Origin: a virus
Length of the DNA stretch: 45,853 nucleotides
Strand: one strand, 5' to 3'
Virus record (IMG/VR): IMGVR_UViG_3300031873_000007
Span: 1-45,853 of that record
Below are positions 34,785 to 43,646 of this stretch, one piece after another. Within the stretch, counting starts at the first letter, position 1, and each line of letters opens with the position of its first letter. Under the pieces are notes generated by a model, which was not told the DNA's origin, ran no database searches, and saw nothing but the letters and a program-made list of their open reading frames with translations. The position numbers and the translations under genes were made by a program.

Positions 34785-37700
34785 TTAGGCCGCGGATTGT
34801 TCTGCAGCACCTTCTGCAGCTAGGGCATTTCTGATTTCCAGGTCCAGATAATCGTCATCGTCGTTGTCGCTCTTGGCGAGCTCGGGGTGGTCCGATAGGA
34901 AGGTGTTCACGGGCATCAAATCGCCGTAGGTATTGCCCACTTCGACGTCCCATGAGAAGGGGACAGGGAGCCAGGGGAATTTCTGTGCGACCTGTTTCAC
35001 ACCGTAGTCCTGGATGAAGGCGGGCATTTGGTGCACGTACTTCTTCGGGATTTGGAACACAAGCGAGTCGTGTACCGTGTTGAGCATGTTCCCGCCGAAG
35101 TCGTTGCTGATGACGGGGTCGGTGGCGCAGAGGACGTCGAGCACCATCTCGGCGCTGGTGTTTTGGATCTTGAAATTGACCGCTTGGCGTTCTGCGCGCC
35201 CGCGCATGATGCTGGGGAGATTCTTCAGACTGAGGTGACGTCGTCGACCGAGGAACGTCTCTACGATACCGAGGTGGGTGACTTGGTCTTTGGTCGCTCG
35301 GATGTAACCCTTGATGGATGGGAACATATCGAAGAGGGACTTGATGATGGCCTGGGCCTGGTTATCGGGGATGCCTACGATGCCTGCAATCTTCTTCGGA
35401 GCGGCGCCATACAGGATGCCGAACACGACTCGCTTGATGTTCTTTCGGAGGGCATCGAGTTGCTCTCCATAAACCTTGTCTGTCTTCTTGATGGAGTCCC
35501 GTGCCTCGAAGTCGGCATAGTTCCAGGCGTGTTTCATGTCGACGCCGATGGTCTCGAGGACCCCACTCCTTTGTCCGGGGGCGATGTCCTTGAGGAGATT
35601 GTCCACGTTGTAGACGGTGGAGGCGAAGAAGCTGTGCGGGTCCATGCCGTCGTTAAGCGCGGCTATGAGCGCTTTGTCATGGCTATACGCGGCGTATACG
35701 CGGACCTCGGCGGCCTTGGCGTCGGCGTTGACGAGGATGAGGTCGGGGTGGGTGGATATAAATACACGTTTGATGTTGTATTGGTGGGGTGGTTTCCCTA
35801 TTTTCTTAGGGATATTCTGCATGTTCTCTTCACTAGAAGAGTTGTGGTTAACGAAGCCGTGCGCGACGTAGGAATGGTCCTCTTCTACTTGGATATCCCA
35901 GACATCCATTACTCCGATGGGTTCAATGTTGGTGATGTGTCCAATGCTGAACGTATTGCCTCTACGACGTTTAATAGATTTTTTTCTATTTCTCGAGTGG
36001 AGAAATTGAGAGTCGTGTACCCGTGTCCTTCGGTGTATTGCTTCTTCAGTACATCCCGTTTTTGGGTCTCCATCTGCTTGTGAAAGTCTCCGTCTATCTC
36101 CACGAGTAGCTTCTTCCCGGGGAACCCAAAGTCCGCCAAATAGTTCTGGAATAACAAAACTTGACGTACGTGCGGTATGTTGTTGTCGAGCAGAGCTTTG
36201 GATAGGAGCATTTCGGATCGATTCGAGCTCCAACAGATGTGACTTTTTTGCAATTTTTTGCGGGCTAGAAATCCGGCGTATGCTCGGGATTGTTCTTTGA
36301 TAAACCAGGTTAGTTCTATTACTTGAAGATGTGCTTCGTAGAGGAGTTGAAAATAGCGTTGAGGGTCCTCGTAGTAATGGATTGCAGCTTTGGCTATGCC
36401 CGGAGCATATTGGTCTAGCGTTAGTAGGATATCCATGTCGGAATTCATTAATCGATATGGGAGTTTTCCCGTGCGACTTACCTCGTAATGCCGCATACTT
36501 TGGCGTACGAACCAGGCACTCACACCTAATTCTTTGCCTATCATTTTCCAACTGTAGCCTTGTTCTAAATAAGGAATCAGGGTTTCCAACGGTATTAATA
36601 CACCGGGGGAATCTTTCTTCCCGTGCAAATTTCCTTTTAGAGCATGAGAATAGTGGAAATGTTTTCGCTCCTTTATTTCGTCGGGGTATTTGGATTTGTA
36701 AAATCGAACTGAATTGCTCAGTATTTTGTAGGATATTCCGCGTTGTTTGAACTCGTTGGACGTGAGTTTTTGCTGTAGATAAAGGTCGACGAAGGACTCT
36801 TCGGCCATAACTGAACCTGTCGGGGTGCGGAGTAGTACTATGTCTGTCGGTAATGATTTCATCTTTCTGATTGAGCTCGCGGAGATGTCGGAACCCTCCG
36901 GGAGTATTGAATCGATGTTCTTGGGTGGTTTCGATGAAACTTCCGTCGTCTTTAGTGACACGGTACATGGCCTCCTTTCCTTTGTAATAGACTCCAAGAA
37001 TGCGGCGTAACCTATTTTTATGCGTACGAATGTACACGTTAGGATGCGCCGATAGGTTTAGGTCGCAGATACGTACTTTTCCAATAGTAGTTTTCAGCCA
37101 AGTGTTTTTGGACACACATAACCGATTCGTCGCAGTTCCGTGCTGATGGAAGTTCGAATGCATCCTCCCATCTTCCCGGCTGAGCACCTCGATGTTCTCG
37201 ATGAAGGTCGACCTGGCCTTGCTGATGCCGCGGAACTCGAGGAGGGCAGTACTGAGCGCACACTTGTGCGTGGTCGCGAGGAACTTGAGGAACTTGGCGT
37301 CGGTGGAGATGGCCCCCTTCTCGGTCTTTGGGGGCTCAATCTTCCCAGCGTAGCAGACGAGCGCCCCGGTCCCAGGCTGGAGGTACCCGGTCGAGAAGAG
37401 GGCCTTGGCGACGTGCTGGGTGCTGGCGGGGTTGAAGTCGGCGAAGCCCACGGGCAGCATGTCAGAGAAGATGGCGGACGAGCTCGCGAGGTAGCTGTCC
37501 ATGGCGATCTGCAATTGGAGAATGTACTCGCGGTCCACAGCCATTCCATGGAGTTCCATCTTCGCGAGGACGCGGGTTGTCGGAATGATGCGGGCAGACA
37601 TGTTGTACTGCGGAGGATTGGGGATGGGACAAAGAGTTTCCCCTATGTTCCGCGAGTTAGCAGAAGTACTGCCTAGGAATTCGAGGCGTTTCTTTTCGAG

Positions 37701-39119
37701 TTTACGTGATTCGTTGGTGAGTTCTTTACGCTGCTGGGCTGCGATACGGAGCGTGACGTCGGTATCGAAGGCCGCGTATTGAAGAAGGTCGCGGAGAGGG
37801 ATGGCTTGAAATCCGTCATCCTCCGCGAGTTTCTTCTCGAGGCGAGATAACTTAGGTCCTTCTGCTTTAACCTTCTTTTTACGCTTGGGTTTGACCCGTT
37901 TTAAAAGAAGTTTTTCTTCATCTTCTTCGGTGACAGGTGCTGGGACGAGGGAATCGTTATCCATGCGCTTGGCATAAATCTCTTTGAGTTCGTCCTCGTA
38001 GGCCGCGAATTCAGGTAGGCGCAAGCGTGTAATGCTTTTCAATCCGTAGAATCCTTTTTTATCCTCCTCTATCAAATGTTCGCCCAGCATCACGTCCCAG
38101 GAGAGTCGTCTTATCTTAAATCCTTTTCGCTCTAAAACCTTGAGGTCGTATTTAGCATTCGCAAATACTTTGTATCTAGAACTGCTAAATAGACGCTCGA
38201 GATGAGGCCGAGCATCTTCGAGTTTTAAAACCGATTCAGGGTGTTCAAGTTGGATAGCAGCAGAACGTCCTGTGCCCCAGCTGACGGATACCATGAGTAG
38301 CTTTAGTTTCGACCTGTGGGGGTAGAGTGAATTTGTTTCAGTGTCGATTGATATCGGAGTTTTATCGGTAGTTTCTCGTAGGATATCGGTGACGAGGGTG
38401 TCGAGTTCCTGCACTGTTTTAGGGTAACGGTACTTTTCGGATAGGCGCGCTAGGATGGTGCGTTGGTCCTCTAAGGTTCCCTCCATATTCTTTTTAACCA
38501 TTTCGAGGAAGACTTCGACTTGACGTGTTAGAATTTCAGAGTAACCCGCCTTTGTCACGAGTTGACGTTTTGATAGGGAGACGAATACGAAGGCACGTCT
38601 ACCTTCGATAGTCGTTTCAATTGTTTTCCCGATGACCTCCATGTATTTTTTGAATTGGATTCCAAGAGCTTTTAACCCGGTCGCACCCATAACAAATATG
38701 CATATGGGTTTTTCGGGTACACTACACTCGAGAATTTCCGCGATGAGATTTGGAGCACATGCATTTATCTCTTTGGCGCTGGGTTTTTCAGCCTGACATC
38801 GAACGGCATAGGTAAAATGCCCCACGGGGTTGTTGTACTTTTTGTCTAGTGTCTCAAAGGTCAGGCGAGCAGACCGTTCGATGTCCTTAATCCAACCCGA
38901 ATGATTTCCACTTGAGGCAAGAGTGAGTATGTAGGGGGATTCTCCCACGCATATGTAATTAGCTGTTTGGGGTCCGCTCCCATGACTTACTGCAAAATGA
39001 TTTTTTTGGTAGCTTGGACACGTGGGACAGTTTGGAAAGTTCCAGGCGCCGGCCATCTTGCAGGTGTAACAATCCGCGATAGGGCCTGCGACATTAGGGG
39101 AGTCATTAGAAGTCAGCAT
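34785..39119 (-). CDS. Family A DNA polymerase with UDG-like N-terminus, interrupted by an intein
   Basis: A 1444-codon frame. ATG 39119 is chosen over 39143 because GGAGGA lies eight bases before it. Residues ~15-200 are a UDG family 4-like domain: paired N-terminal CxxC motifs, VGESP, and RCQAEKPSAKEINAC, matching the Fe-S cysteine pair; the usual HPS motif is not visible, so glycosylase activity is doubtful. Residues ~240-480 are 3'-5' exonuclease (SIDTETNSL, ANAKYDL, FDTDVTL). The polymerase follows, with motif A NADAKAAEVR, motif B KRVVFGILYG and motif C TVHDSL. Residues 668-1093 are an intein between TNRL and SSSEENMQNIP. The mature enzyme would be about 1018 residues. The UDG-polymerase fusion recalls SPO1 polymerase. 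Confidence 0.85.
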   Translation of the reverse strand: MLTSNDSPNVAGPIADCYTCKMAGAWNFPNCPTCPSYQKNHFAVSHGSGPQTANYICVGESPYILTLASSGNHSGWIKDIERSARLTFETLDKKYNNPVGHFTYAVRCQAEKPSAKEINACAPNLIAEILECSVPEKPICIFVMGATGLKALGIQFKKYMEVIGKTIETTIEGRRAFVFVSLSKRQLVTKAGYSEILTRQVEVFLEMVKKNMEGTLEDQRTILARLSEKYRYPKTVQELDTLVTDILRETTDKTPISIDTETNSLYPHRSKLKLLMVSVSWGTGRSAAIQLEHPESVLKLEDARPHLERLFSSSRYKVFANAKYDLKVLERKGFKIRRLSWDVMLGEHLIEEDKKGFYGLKSITRLRLPEFAAYEDELKEIYAKRMDNDSLVPAPVTEEDEEKLLLKRVKPKRKKKVKAEGPKLSRLEKKLAEDDGFQAIPLRDLLQYAAFDTDVTLRIAAQQRKELTNESRKLEKKRLEFLGSTSANSRNIGETLCPIPNPPQYNMSARIIPTTRVLAKMELHGMAVDREYILQLQIAMDSYLASSSAIFSDMLPVGFADFNPASTQHVAKALFSTGYLQPGTGALVCYAGKIEPPKTEKGAISTDAKFLKFLATTHKCALSTALLEFRGISKARSTFIENIEVLSREDGRMHSNFHQHGTATNRLCVSKNTWLKTTIGKVRICDLNLSAHPNVYIRTHKNRLRRILGVYYKGKEAMYRVTKDDGSFIETTQEHRFNTPGGFRHLRELNQKDEIITDRHSTTPHPDRFSYGRRVLRRPLSTAKTHVQRVQTTRNILQNTEQFSSILQIQIPRRNKGAKTFPLFSCSKRKFAREERFPRCINTVGNPDSLFRTRLQLENDRQRIRCECLVRTPKYAALRGKSHGKTPISINEFRHGYPTNARPICSGHSQSCNPLLRGPSTLFSTPLRSTSSSNRTNLVYQRTIPSIRRISSPQKIAKKSHLLELESIRNAPIQSSARQQHTARTSSFVIPELFGGLWVPREEATRGDRRRLSQADGDPKTGCTEEAIHRRTRVHDSQFLHSRNRKKSIKRRRGNTFSIGHITNIEPIGVMDVWDIQVEEDHSYVAHGFVNHNSSSEENMQNIPKKIGKPPHQYNIKRVFISTHPDLILVNADAKAAEVRVYAAYSHDKALIAALNDGMDPHSFFASTVYNVDNLLKDIAPGQRSGVLETIGVDMKHAWNYADFEARDSIKKTDKVYGEQLDALRKNIKRVVFGILYGAAPKKIAGIVGIPDNQAQAIIKSLFDMFPSIKGYIRATKDQVTHLGIVETFLGRRRHLSLKNLPSIMRGRAERQAVNFKIQNTSAEMVLDVLCATDPVISNDFGGNMLNTVHDSLVFQIPKKYVHQMPAFIQDYGVKQVAQKFPWLPVPFSWDVEVGNTYGDLMPVNTFLSDHPELAKSDNDDDDYLDLEIRNALAAEGAAEQSAA
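35841..37118 (-). mobile_element. Intein in the DNA polymerase
   Basis: 426 codons in frame with the polymerase. It begins with Cys (CVSKNTWLKT, block A), has a block B TTQEHRF with the expected Thr and His, and ends with a block F-like VMDVWDIQVEEDHSYVAHG and block G FVNHN followed by Ser as first C-extein residue. All residues needed for class 1 splicing are present. The insertion point lies in the conserved family A motif (T-x-RL/SSS-x-x-x-QNIP), a typical site because it is essential. The middle of the in-frame translation (about 36845-35950) is Arg/Ser/Thr-rich and does not look like real protein; the endonuclease is encoded there in another frame. Confidence 0.85.
35909..36862 (-). CDS. 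Vsr/DUF559-type homing endonuclease in a shifted frame inside the intein
   Basis: An open frame shifted +1 from the polymerase/intein frame, open from 36997 to TAA 35909. Real-looking protein starts near 36846; possible starts are ATG 36862 and ATG 36808, neither with a strong SD. The middle contains an HTH-like PYLEQGYSWKMIGKELGVSA. The C-terminal third has NRSEMLLSKALL, LADFGFPGK, LLVEIDGDFHKQ and KRDVLKKQ, the acidic/His pattern of Vsr-like/DUF559 nucleases, which are known as homing enzymes of inteins and introns. It may be a nested gene translated on its own, or the displaced remains of an originally in-frame domain. Confidence 0.6.
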   Translation of the reverse strand: MKSLPTDIVLLRTPTGSVMAEESFVDLYLQQKLTSNEFKQRGISYKILSNSVRFYKSKYPDEIKERKHFHYSHALKGNLHGKKDSPGVLIPLETLIPYLEQGYSWKMIGKELGVSAWFVRQSMRHYEVSRTGKLPYRLMNSDMDILLTLDQYAPGIAKAAIHYYEDPQRYFQLLYEAHLQVIELTWFIKEQSRAYAGFLARKKLQKSHICWSSNRSEMLLSKALLDNNIPHVRQVLLFQNYLADFGFPGKKLLVEIDGDFHKQMETQKRDVLKKQYTEGHGYTTLNFSTREIEKNLLNVVEAIRSALDTSPTLNPSE

Positions 39120-42100
39120 CGATTGTGTCCTCCGTGACCTCATCCTCCTGCATTTCTTCTGCTTCTTCTTTTTTCTTTTCTTTTCCCTTATCTGCTAAAG
39201 AAGCGCTCTTAATGTTTGCGTCGTGGGCATCCAACCAGTATCTCCCGTTAAATACCATGACGTTGTCGATGCTCACGCCTATTCCCATAGACATAGAAGC
39301 ACGACTGAGGATACCGGATTCTTTAATCGCTTCATCGGTTAGTGCCGCGGGATGTCGTCCGAGCGTATTACGTAAATTCAAAGCACTTGTGGCGTTAGTG
39401 TTTCGCTCGTGACTAGGTAGGAGGTGCGTTATAACTTGTTCGATATTGAAAAGCATTAATTGTTTTAGTTCGTCATAGAATACCCCTACACCTGTATCGT
39501 TGAGTTCTTGGCGCCATGAGCGGTTGGCTATTATGCGCGCTAAGCTTTGGCACTGCGCAGTTTCTTTGAAATCCGATAGGCGGATTACGCTGTGGTGGAG
39601 TATCTTGGTGAGATACGTATCGGCATCGCTACTTTGGGTCGTGCGCCGGATTAACGACTCATTATTTTTTACGTACTCTTTAAAGAAGGACATATAGTCA
39701 ATGCCAATCGTTTCAAGCACGGCGAAGACGGGGAAAAATGCGGACATGAATCGGAATTCAACTGATGATTCTAATTGGTCTTTAATTTTGTCGTAGCTCG
39801 ATCTGAATGCAGTGTAATGTTCACGTACTTTAGGAATATGTGAATACATACCAAAGTTGACAGCTAAGCGTAAATCATACAGTTCTTGGGGGGAAAAGAC
39901 TCGATGAATCGAAGAGTTTGGGTCGGAATATCCTATACGTTTGACCATGTTAATACTGATGATACGATTTAGGTCTTGGGGTTTGTCTGTCCCTGTTATA
40001 CTTCCGAATATCACGGGGACATTAATGCAGCGTGTTATAGTCCCTTCTCCATTCCTATTCATGGTTGTTCGGGAGCTATTTCCAGAAGTAGCTCCACGTA
40101 ACATTTCTAGAAATTGGTCAGTCGCCTGTTTATTTTTGACGGTATCTGATTCAAGTTCGTCTACGCAGTACAGGATAGCACAATCCTCAGCATCAAACGC
40201 TAGGGCTGGAACGGTTATATGCTGAACATAACGTGACGCATACAGGAGTTGAATACTCAAATTGCTCGAATCTTTTTCTACCTCGCTGAAAACAGACTGT
40301 AGGGTGGTTTTTCCAGACCCTGTTTCCCCTGTAAAGTGCACGACGACTTGCCGGTCGAAGCAGGACATAATAGGAAAGGTCAAAATCAGGGCCGCTAGTA
40401 GTTGGCAGTTTAGGTCTTGCTGGGCAAAGATAAACCCGGTGTCGAAATAGCGGCACAGATCATGATATACCTTTTTCATATCGTACTGCTGCGCTTTTCT
40501 AAGTACGTCTGGAGTAAGAGGTTCTAGTCGGTTGAACCATTTGCGATTTATGACGGCGTCATCTTTGTAAGTATCGACGAGAATATTTCCAATACGGGGA
40601 GAAGGGAGGAGGTTATAAGAGATATCGTTGTCGGTACGTATTATGTCGTAGGCGTCTGTTCCGTGAACTAAAATTTCTTTTGAATCTAGGTGGTGATATC
40701 CATTTCGTATGTTCTTGAGGTTGCTCATACTGGGAGCATCGGGGACTAGTTGTAATACGGCCTCGCGCAGGATATATCTCAATTCTTTATCGATACGACT
40801 GAGCGAGTTATCGGGGATGACGATACATGAAGGTAGGCCTACTTCTTTTTCTAAAAAGGTTATAATAGTTCCTGTGATACTTGCGATTTCCTGGATGATG
40901 CTGCGTTCGCTGTCCAATTTAACTCGTGCGAATTGTTTTTGACGCTTGTTATAAAGGACTAGTGTAGCACCCTCGCTTGAACTTCGGTCTACGCCAATTA
41001 CCGTGAAGAGTGACCTTAAAACTTCTGCAACGCGGTCGATATACGTTTTTATGTTGGAATCGTTCGATATGATTCCATTCTTAATAGGATTGGGTCGTAG
41101 GATTGGGTACAGATTGCAGAGAGCTTGGACATACGCTTCTATGTCTTCTTTTCGATGTAGCGTACGCCCTACAGAAATCGCGGTAGAGGTCATGGTAGTG
41201 ACATCATCCGCCGTGTATTCCTGGAGTTGTAGTATGGCCGCATCAACTAACCAACTCCAAGCCGGTTTATAACTATCTTTGTCTAGTATCGTGGAAGAAA
41301 TAAATTGAGGACTGAGTGCGGGGAGGACATAAGCATTATCCAAGTCTTCTGCCGGAGCCAGTTTTTCCCAGGCGGCATCTGTGAAGATGACGACGCCACA
41401 CTCGGGGGCGGTGATGGTGTTTATCCACTGCGCCAGAACATTCGCGCTTGAGTTCGAGTTACCTTTCGAAGGAGCATCCCCTATGAGATACAGATACTTG
41501 ACGTCGTTCAGCTGTATTACTGAATCGAAGGCAGCTAAGGAGCTCGTTCCTCCGGCACTCACGACGGCACATTCGACCACGCCTGTTTGAAGGCATTGTA
41601 CCATGGGCTGTAGCGCGTCGAATTCACCCTCTACAACGACGTAAGACTTTATTTTTTGGGTCGAGTTATTCCGTAGGAATTCTCGGTAGGGTCCGAAATT
41701 CAATCCGAAAAAACCCATTCCAGGCTCGAAATTATCCTGGAGGAGCGTGATGCGTTTGTTTGCTCCTACAGCATTTGGAAGCCGTATGCGAAATGCGGCG
41801 ATGTGTTCTTCTGCCGTACAGAGGGGAAACACGACGCCACCTGTCGCGCTGTTGGACACACCCTTGTTCACGTCTTTATTTAAGAATTCCGATATAGTTT
41901 GTATTAATGCTAAAGCGTTATCGTGTTTGGTTTTACGGTTAGGACTTTCAAGAAGTTGTTTCGCTAAATTAGGGATAGCAGAAATAGGAGGGACTATCCC
42001 GATAGGAAGGTCAGGTAGAATATTCAAAGGCAATTTGCGTACGGACACGAGCCAATGAATTGTTTGCGTAGCATAGTCAAAATCTAAAAGGCCTATGCCG

Positions 42101-42744
42101 TCTTTTCCTGCGGTAATAGGGATTACGTTAGAAGGAAAAGGTGGAGGAGGAACGCTATCCGTCGTCGTATCCCCGGGGTAGTCGGGGTCATCTTTTAATT
42201 TCGAGACATCGCCCTCAGCGCCATCGTCGCTATATAAATCTTCCTCTATTTTGTTACGAGGATTTGCCGCTATTGCTAATCCCTTAGCATACGCTTGCGC
42301 GGCCAATATGAGTTGTTGATGGCAGACTTCATAAAATAATTCTTTAGATTCCTGGGTGAGTAACTGCTGTTCGCTCTGCGTAATGTAAGTGCTGTTCTTA
42401 AGAAATTGTACCCCTGGATAACTACTAGAAATATAGATGAGGGTTTCCGTGTAAGTTGTCTTGCATATATTAGAAATGAGTTCGATAGGATCGATAGGGT
42501 GGTATCCGCAACCAAAACAATGTCCGTGTTTTTTCTTAGGATAAATATGAAAAGAAGGTGAAGTATCTGCGTGGTCAGGATGCGGACAAAGGCTAACGAT
42601 GTCATCTTCACGGTTCTTACGGAGGCCTAACGACCCACTATTTTGGAGGTTAAGCCAATTCTCAACTGTGATACCTTCCCAAACTCGGTCTATTAAGGAT
42701 TTGTCAAATTTAACAATTTCCGCTGCCTTGTTCGTCTTGGCCAT
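39106..42744 (-). CDS. Primase-helicase fusion
   Basis: A 1212-residue replication protein with a good SD (AGGAG). Residues ~50-80 are a CHC2 primase zinc finger (C53, H58, C76, C79). A TOPRIM-like domain follows at about 365-450, with VVVEGEFDAL and later acidic strands. The C-terminal helicase has Walker A TGETGSGKTT (about 805) and Walker B AILYCVDELES (about 858), followed by a conserved GTDKPQDLNR stretch. The protein would prime and unwind DNA for the family A polymerase, which begins 14 bases inside its 3' end. The helicase resembles DUF927/SF3-like AAA+ more than the RecA-like T7 gp4 type; that subclass call is tentative. The C-terminus is acidic and Lys/Glu-rich. Confidence 0.8.
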   Translation of the reverse strand: MAKTNKAAEIVKFDKSLIDRVWEGITVENWLNLQNSGSLGLRKNREDDIVSLCPHPDHADTSPSFHIYPKKKHGHCFGCGYHPIDPIELISNICKTTYTETLIYISSSYPGVQFLKNSTYITQSEQQLLTQESKELFYEVCHQQLILAAQAYAKGLAIAANPRNKIEEDLYSDDGAEGDVSKLKDDPDYPGDTTTDSVPPPPFPSNVIPITAGKDGIGLLDFDYATQTIHWLVSVRKLPLNILPDLPIGIVPPISAIPNLAKQLLESPNRKTKHDNALALIQTISEFLNKDVNKGVSNSATGGVVFPLCTAEEHIAAFRIRLPNAVGANKRITLLQDNFEPGMGFFGLNFGPYREFLRNNSTQKIKSYVVVEGEFDALQPMVQCLQTGVVECAVVSAGGTSSLAAFDSVIQLNDVKYLYLIGDAPSKGNSNSSANVLAQWINTITAPECGVVIFTDAAWEKLAPAEDLDNAYVLPALSPQFISSTILDKDSYKPAWSWLVDAAILQLQEYTADDVTTMTSTAISVGRTLHRKEDIEAYVQALCNLYPILRPNPIKNGIISNDSNIKTYIDRVAEVLRSLFTVIGVDRSSSEGATLVLYNKRQKQFARVKLDSERSIIQEIASITGTIITFLEKEVGLPSCIVIPDNSLSRIDKELRYILREAVLQLVPDAPSMSNLKNIRNGYHHLDSKEILVHGTDAYDIIRTDNDISYNLLPSPRIGNILVDTYKDDAVINRKWFNRLEPLTPDVLRKAQQYDMKKVYHDLCRYFDTGFIFAQQDLNCQLLAALILTFPIMSCFDRQVVVHFTGETGSGKTTLQSVFSEVEKDSSNLSIQLLYASRYVQHITVPALAFDAEDCAILYCVDELESDTVKNKQATDQFLEMLRGATSGNSSRTTMNRNGEGTITRCINVPVIFGSITGTDKPQDLNRIISINMVKRIGYSDPNSSIHRVFSPQELYDLRLAVNFGMYSHIPKVREHYTAFRSSYDKIKDQLESSVEFRFMSAFFPVFAVLETIGIDYMSFFKEYVKNNESLIRRTTQSSDADTYLTKILHHSVIRLSDFKETAQCQSLARIIANRSWRQELNDTGVGVFYDELKQLMLFNIEQVITHLLPSHERNTNATSALNLRNTLGRHPAALTDEAIKESGILSRASMSMGIGVSIDNVMVFNGRYWLDAHDANIKSASLADKGKEKKKEEAEEMQEDEVTEDTIDADF
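39128..39133 (-). promoter_or_regulatory. Shine-Dalgarno fixing the polymerase start
   Basis: Minus-strand GGAGGA, eight bases before ATG 39119. The earlier in-frame ATG at 39143 has AGGAGG directly against it with no spacing, so it is less likely to be used. Confidence 0.65.
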
Positions 42745-43540
42745 CTAGGTCTCCTGTCACATGGACCGCTAGTGGACAACGTGATTTGAAATCACACCAC
42801 CCACAGAGCTTACTAGGTTTGCCTTGGTCGAGGTTTTCAGCGGCGTCTTTCGTGGTTTTGTTGAGGTGTTCTATCACCTGGTCAATCCACGGGAGAACGC
42901 TATCAACCTCTATCGGTTTACCCACGTCGGTGTATTCATCTTGCACCCAATGAATCGCCGGGATTACATGAGTAATTTGAGGATAATTTGCTTTGGTGAG
43001 GAGTGTGTAAGATAAGAATTGCCACTTATAGTACTCAAGTCCGCGGTTTTTACCTGTCTTGTGGTCAATGATCATGATGTGGGGCTTTTTGTTAAAAAGA
43101 ATAGCGACATCGATAACTCCTCGCAGTAGTCCGGAGTTATCAAAAAACTGAAGAGGACGTCCGTTAAAAGTCGTCGCTACTTTCCTCTCGATAAGAATCT
43201 CAGCACCGCCCATTTTTTCGATGAAATTAGTGGTACGTTTCATGAAAGTAGCAACCGCAGGCATTGCGAGTTCTACTTTCTCACGTTCTAAAGTCAGGAG
43301 TTTGGTCTTGGGGTCAGACATCGCTTCACTTTTAGCGGCATCGAGCGAGTACCCCGATAAGCAGAGCTCCAGAATTTTGTGAACCACAATTCCCACTTGA
43401 GCTTCTTCCCCCAGACGTCCTTTAGTCATTTTATTTACGTACGTATGCTTAAACTTGAGAGGACACTGTTGGGCAGTATCCGCTTTGCTAGCAGACCAAG
43501 GGGCGTACTTTTTCACAAATGGGGTAGCTTCTACAGACAT
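42710..43540 (-). CDS. RecB/Cas4-like PD-(D/E)XK nuclease with Fe-S cluster motif
   Basis: A 276-residue protein with SD AGAGGAA upstream. WSASKADTAQQCPLKFKHTY starts it in the way AddB/Cas4-type nucleases start. An HKILE helix, then RGVIDVAI and IIDHKTGK, give the catalytic Asp and D-x-K; YKWQFLSYTLL is the motif IV-like helix. Cys26 with Cys246, Cys249 and Cys255 (CGWCDFKSRC) form the usual 4Fe-4S staple. Likely a 5'-3' exonuclease for recombination or end processing in replication. The 3' end overlaps the primase-helicase start by 35 bases. Confidence 0.85.
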   Translation of the reverse strand: MSVEATPFVKKYAPWSASKADTAQQCPLKFKHTYVNKMTKGRLGEEAQVGIVVHKILELCLSGYSLDAAKSEAMSDPKTKLLTLEREKVELAMPAVATFMKRTTNFIEKMGGAEILIERKVATTFNGRPLQFFDNSGLLRGVIDVAILFNKKPHIMIIDHKTGKNRGLEYYKWQFLSYTLLTKANYPQITHVIPAIHWVQDEYTDVGKPIEVDSVLPWIDQVIEHLNKTTKDAAENLDQGKPSKLCGWCDFKSRCPLAVHVTGDLDGQDEQGSGNC

Positions 43541-43558
43541 GCTGAAATTCCTCTCGAG

Positions 43559-43615
43559 AAAAAAAGACGGCTGAAGCGTAGTACCCCCTTGTTGGGATAC
43601 CGCGCTCCAGCCGTC
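43559..43615 (-). terminator. Rho-independent terminator after the zinc-motif replication gene
   Basis: On the minus strand, GACGGCTGGAGCG pairs with CGCTTCAGCCGTC (13 bp with one mismatch) around a loop of about 24 bases that itself can pair further. It is followed at once by seven T residues (43565-43559). The hairpin sits between the gene ending at 43647 and the nuclease start at 43540, with the nuclease SD just after the T tract, so it may act as a partial terminator that lowers downstream expression. Confidence 0.82.
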
Positions 43616-43646
43616 CGACTCTTAACCGTGCATCTCCGTTGACGCG

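Noticed and set aside
35028-36083. A 351-codon open frame antisense to the polymerase and intein
   Set aside because: It lies opposite polymerase motifs A to C; its Val/Asp/Gly/Glu-rich translation is typical of the complement of a coding strand.
37094-37549. A 151-codon frame overlapping the polymerase on the same strand
   Set aside because: Pro/Ser/Arg-rich out-of-frame translation of conserved polymerase sequence; no start signal.
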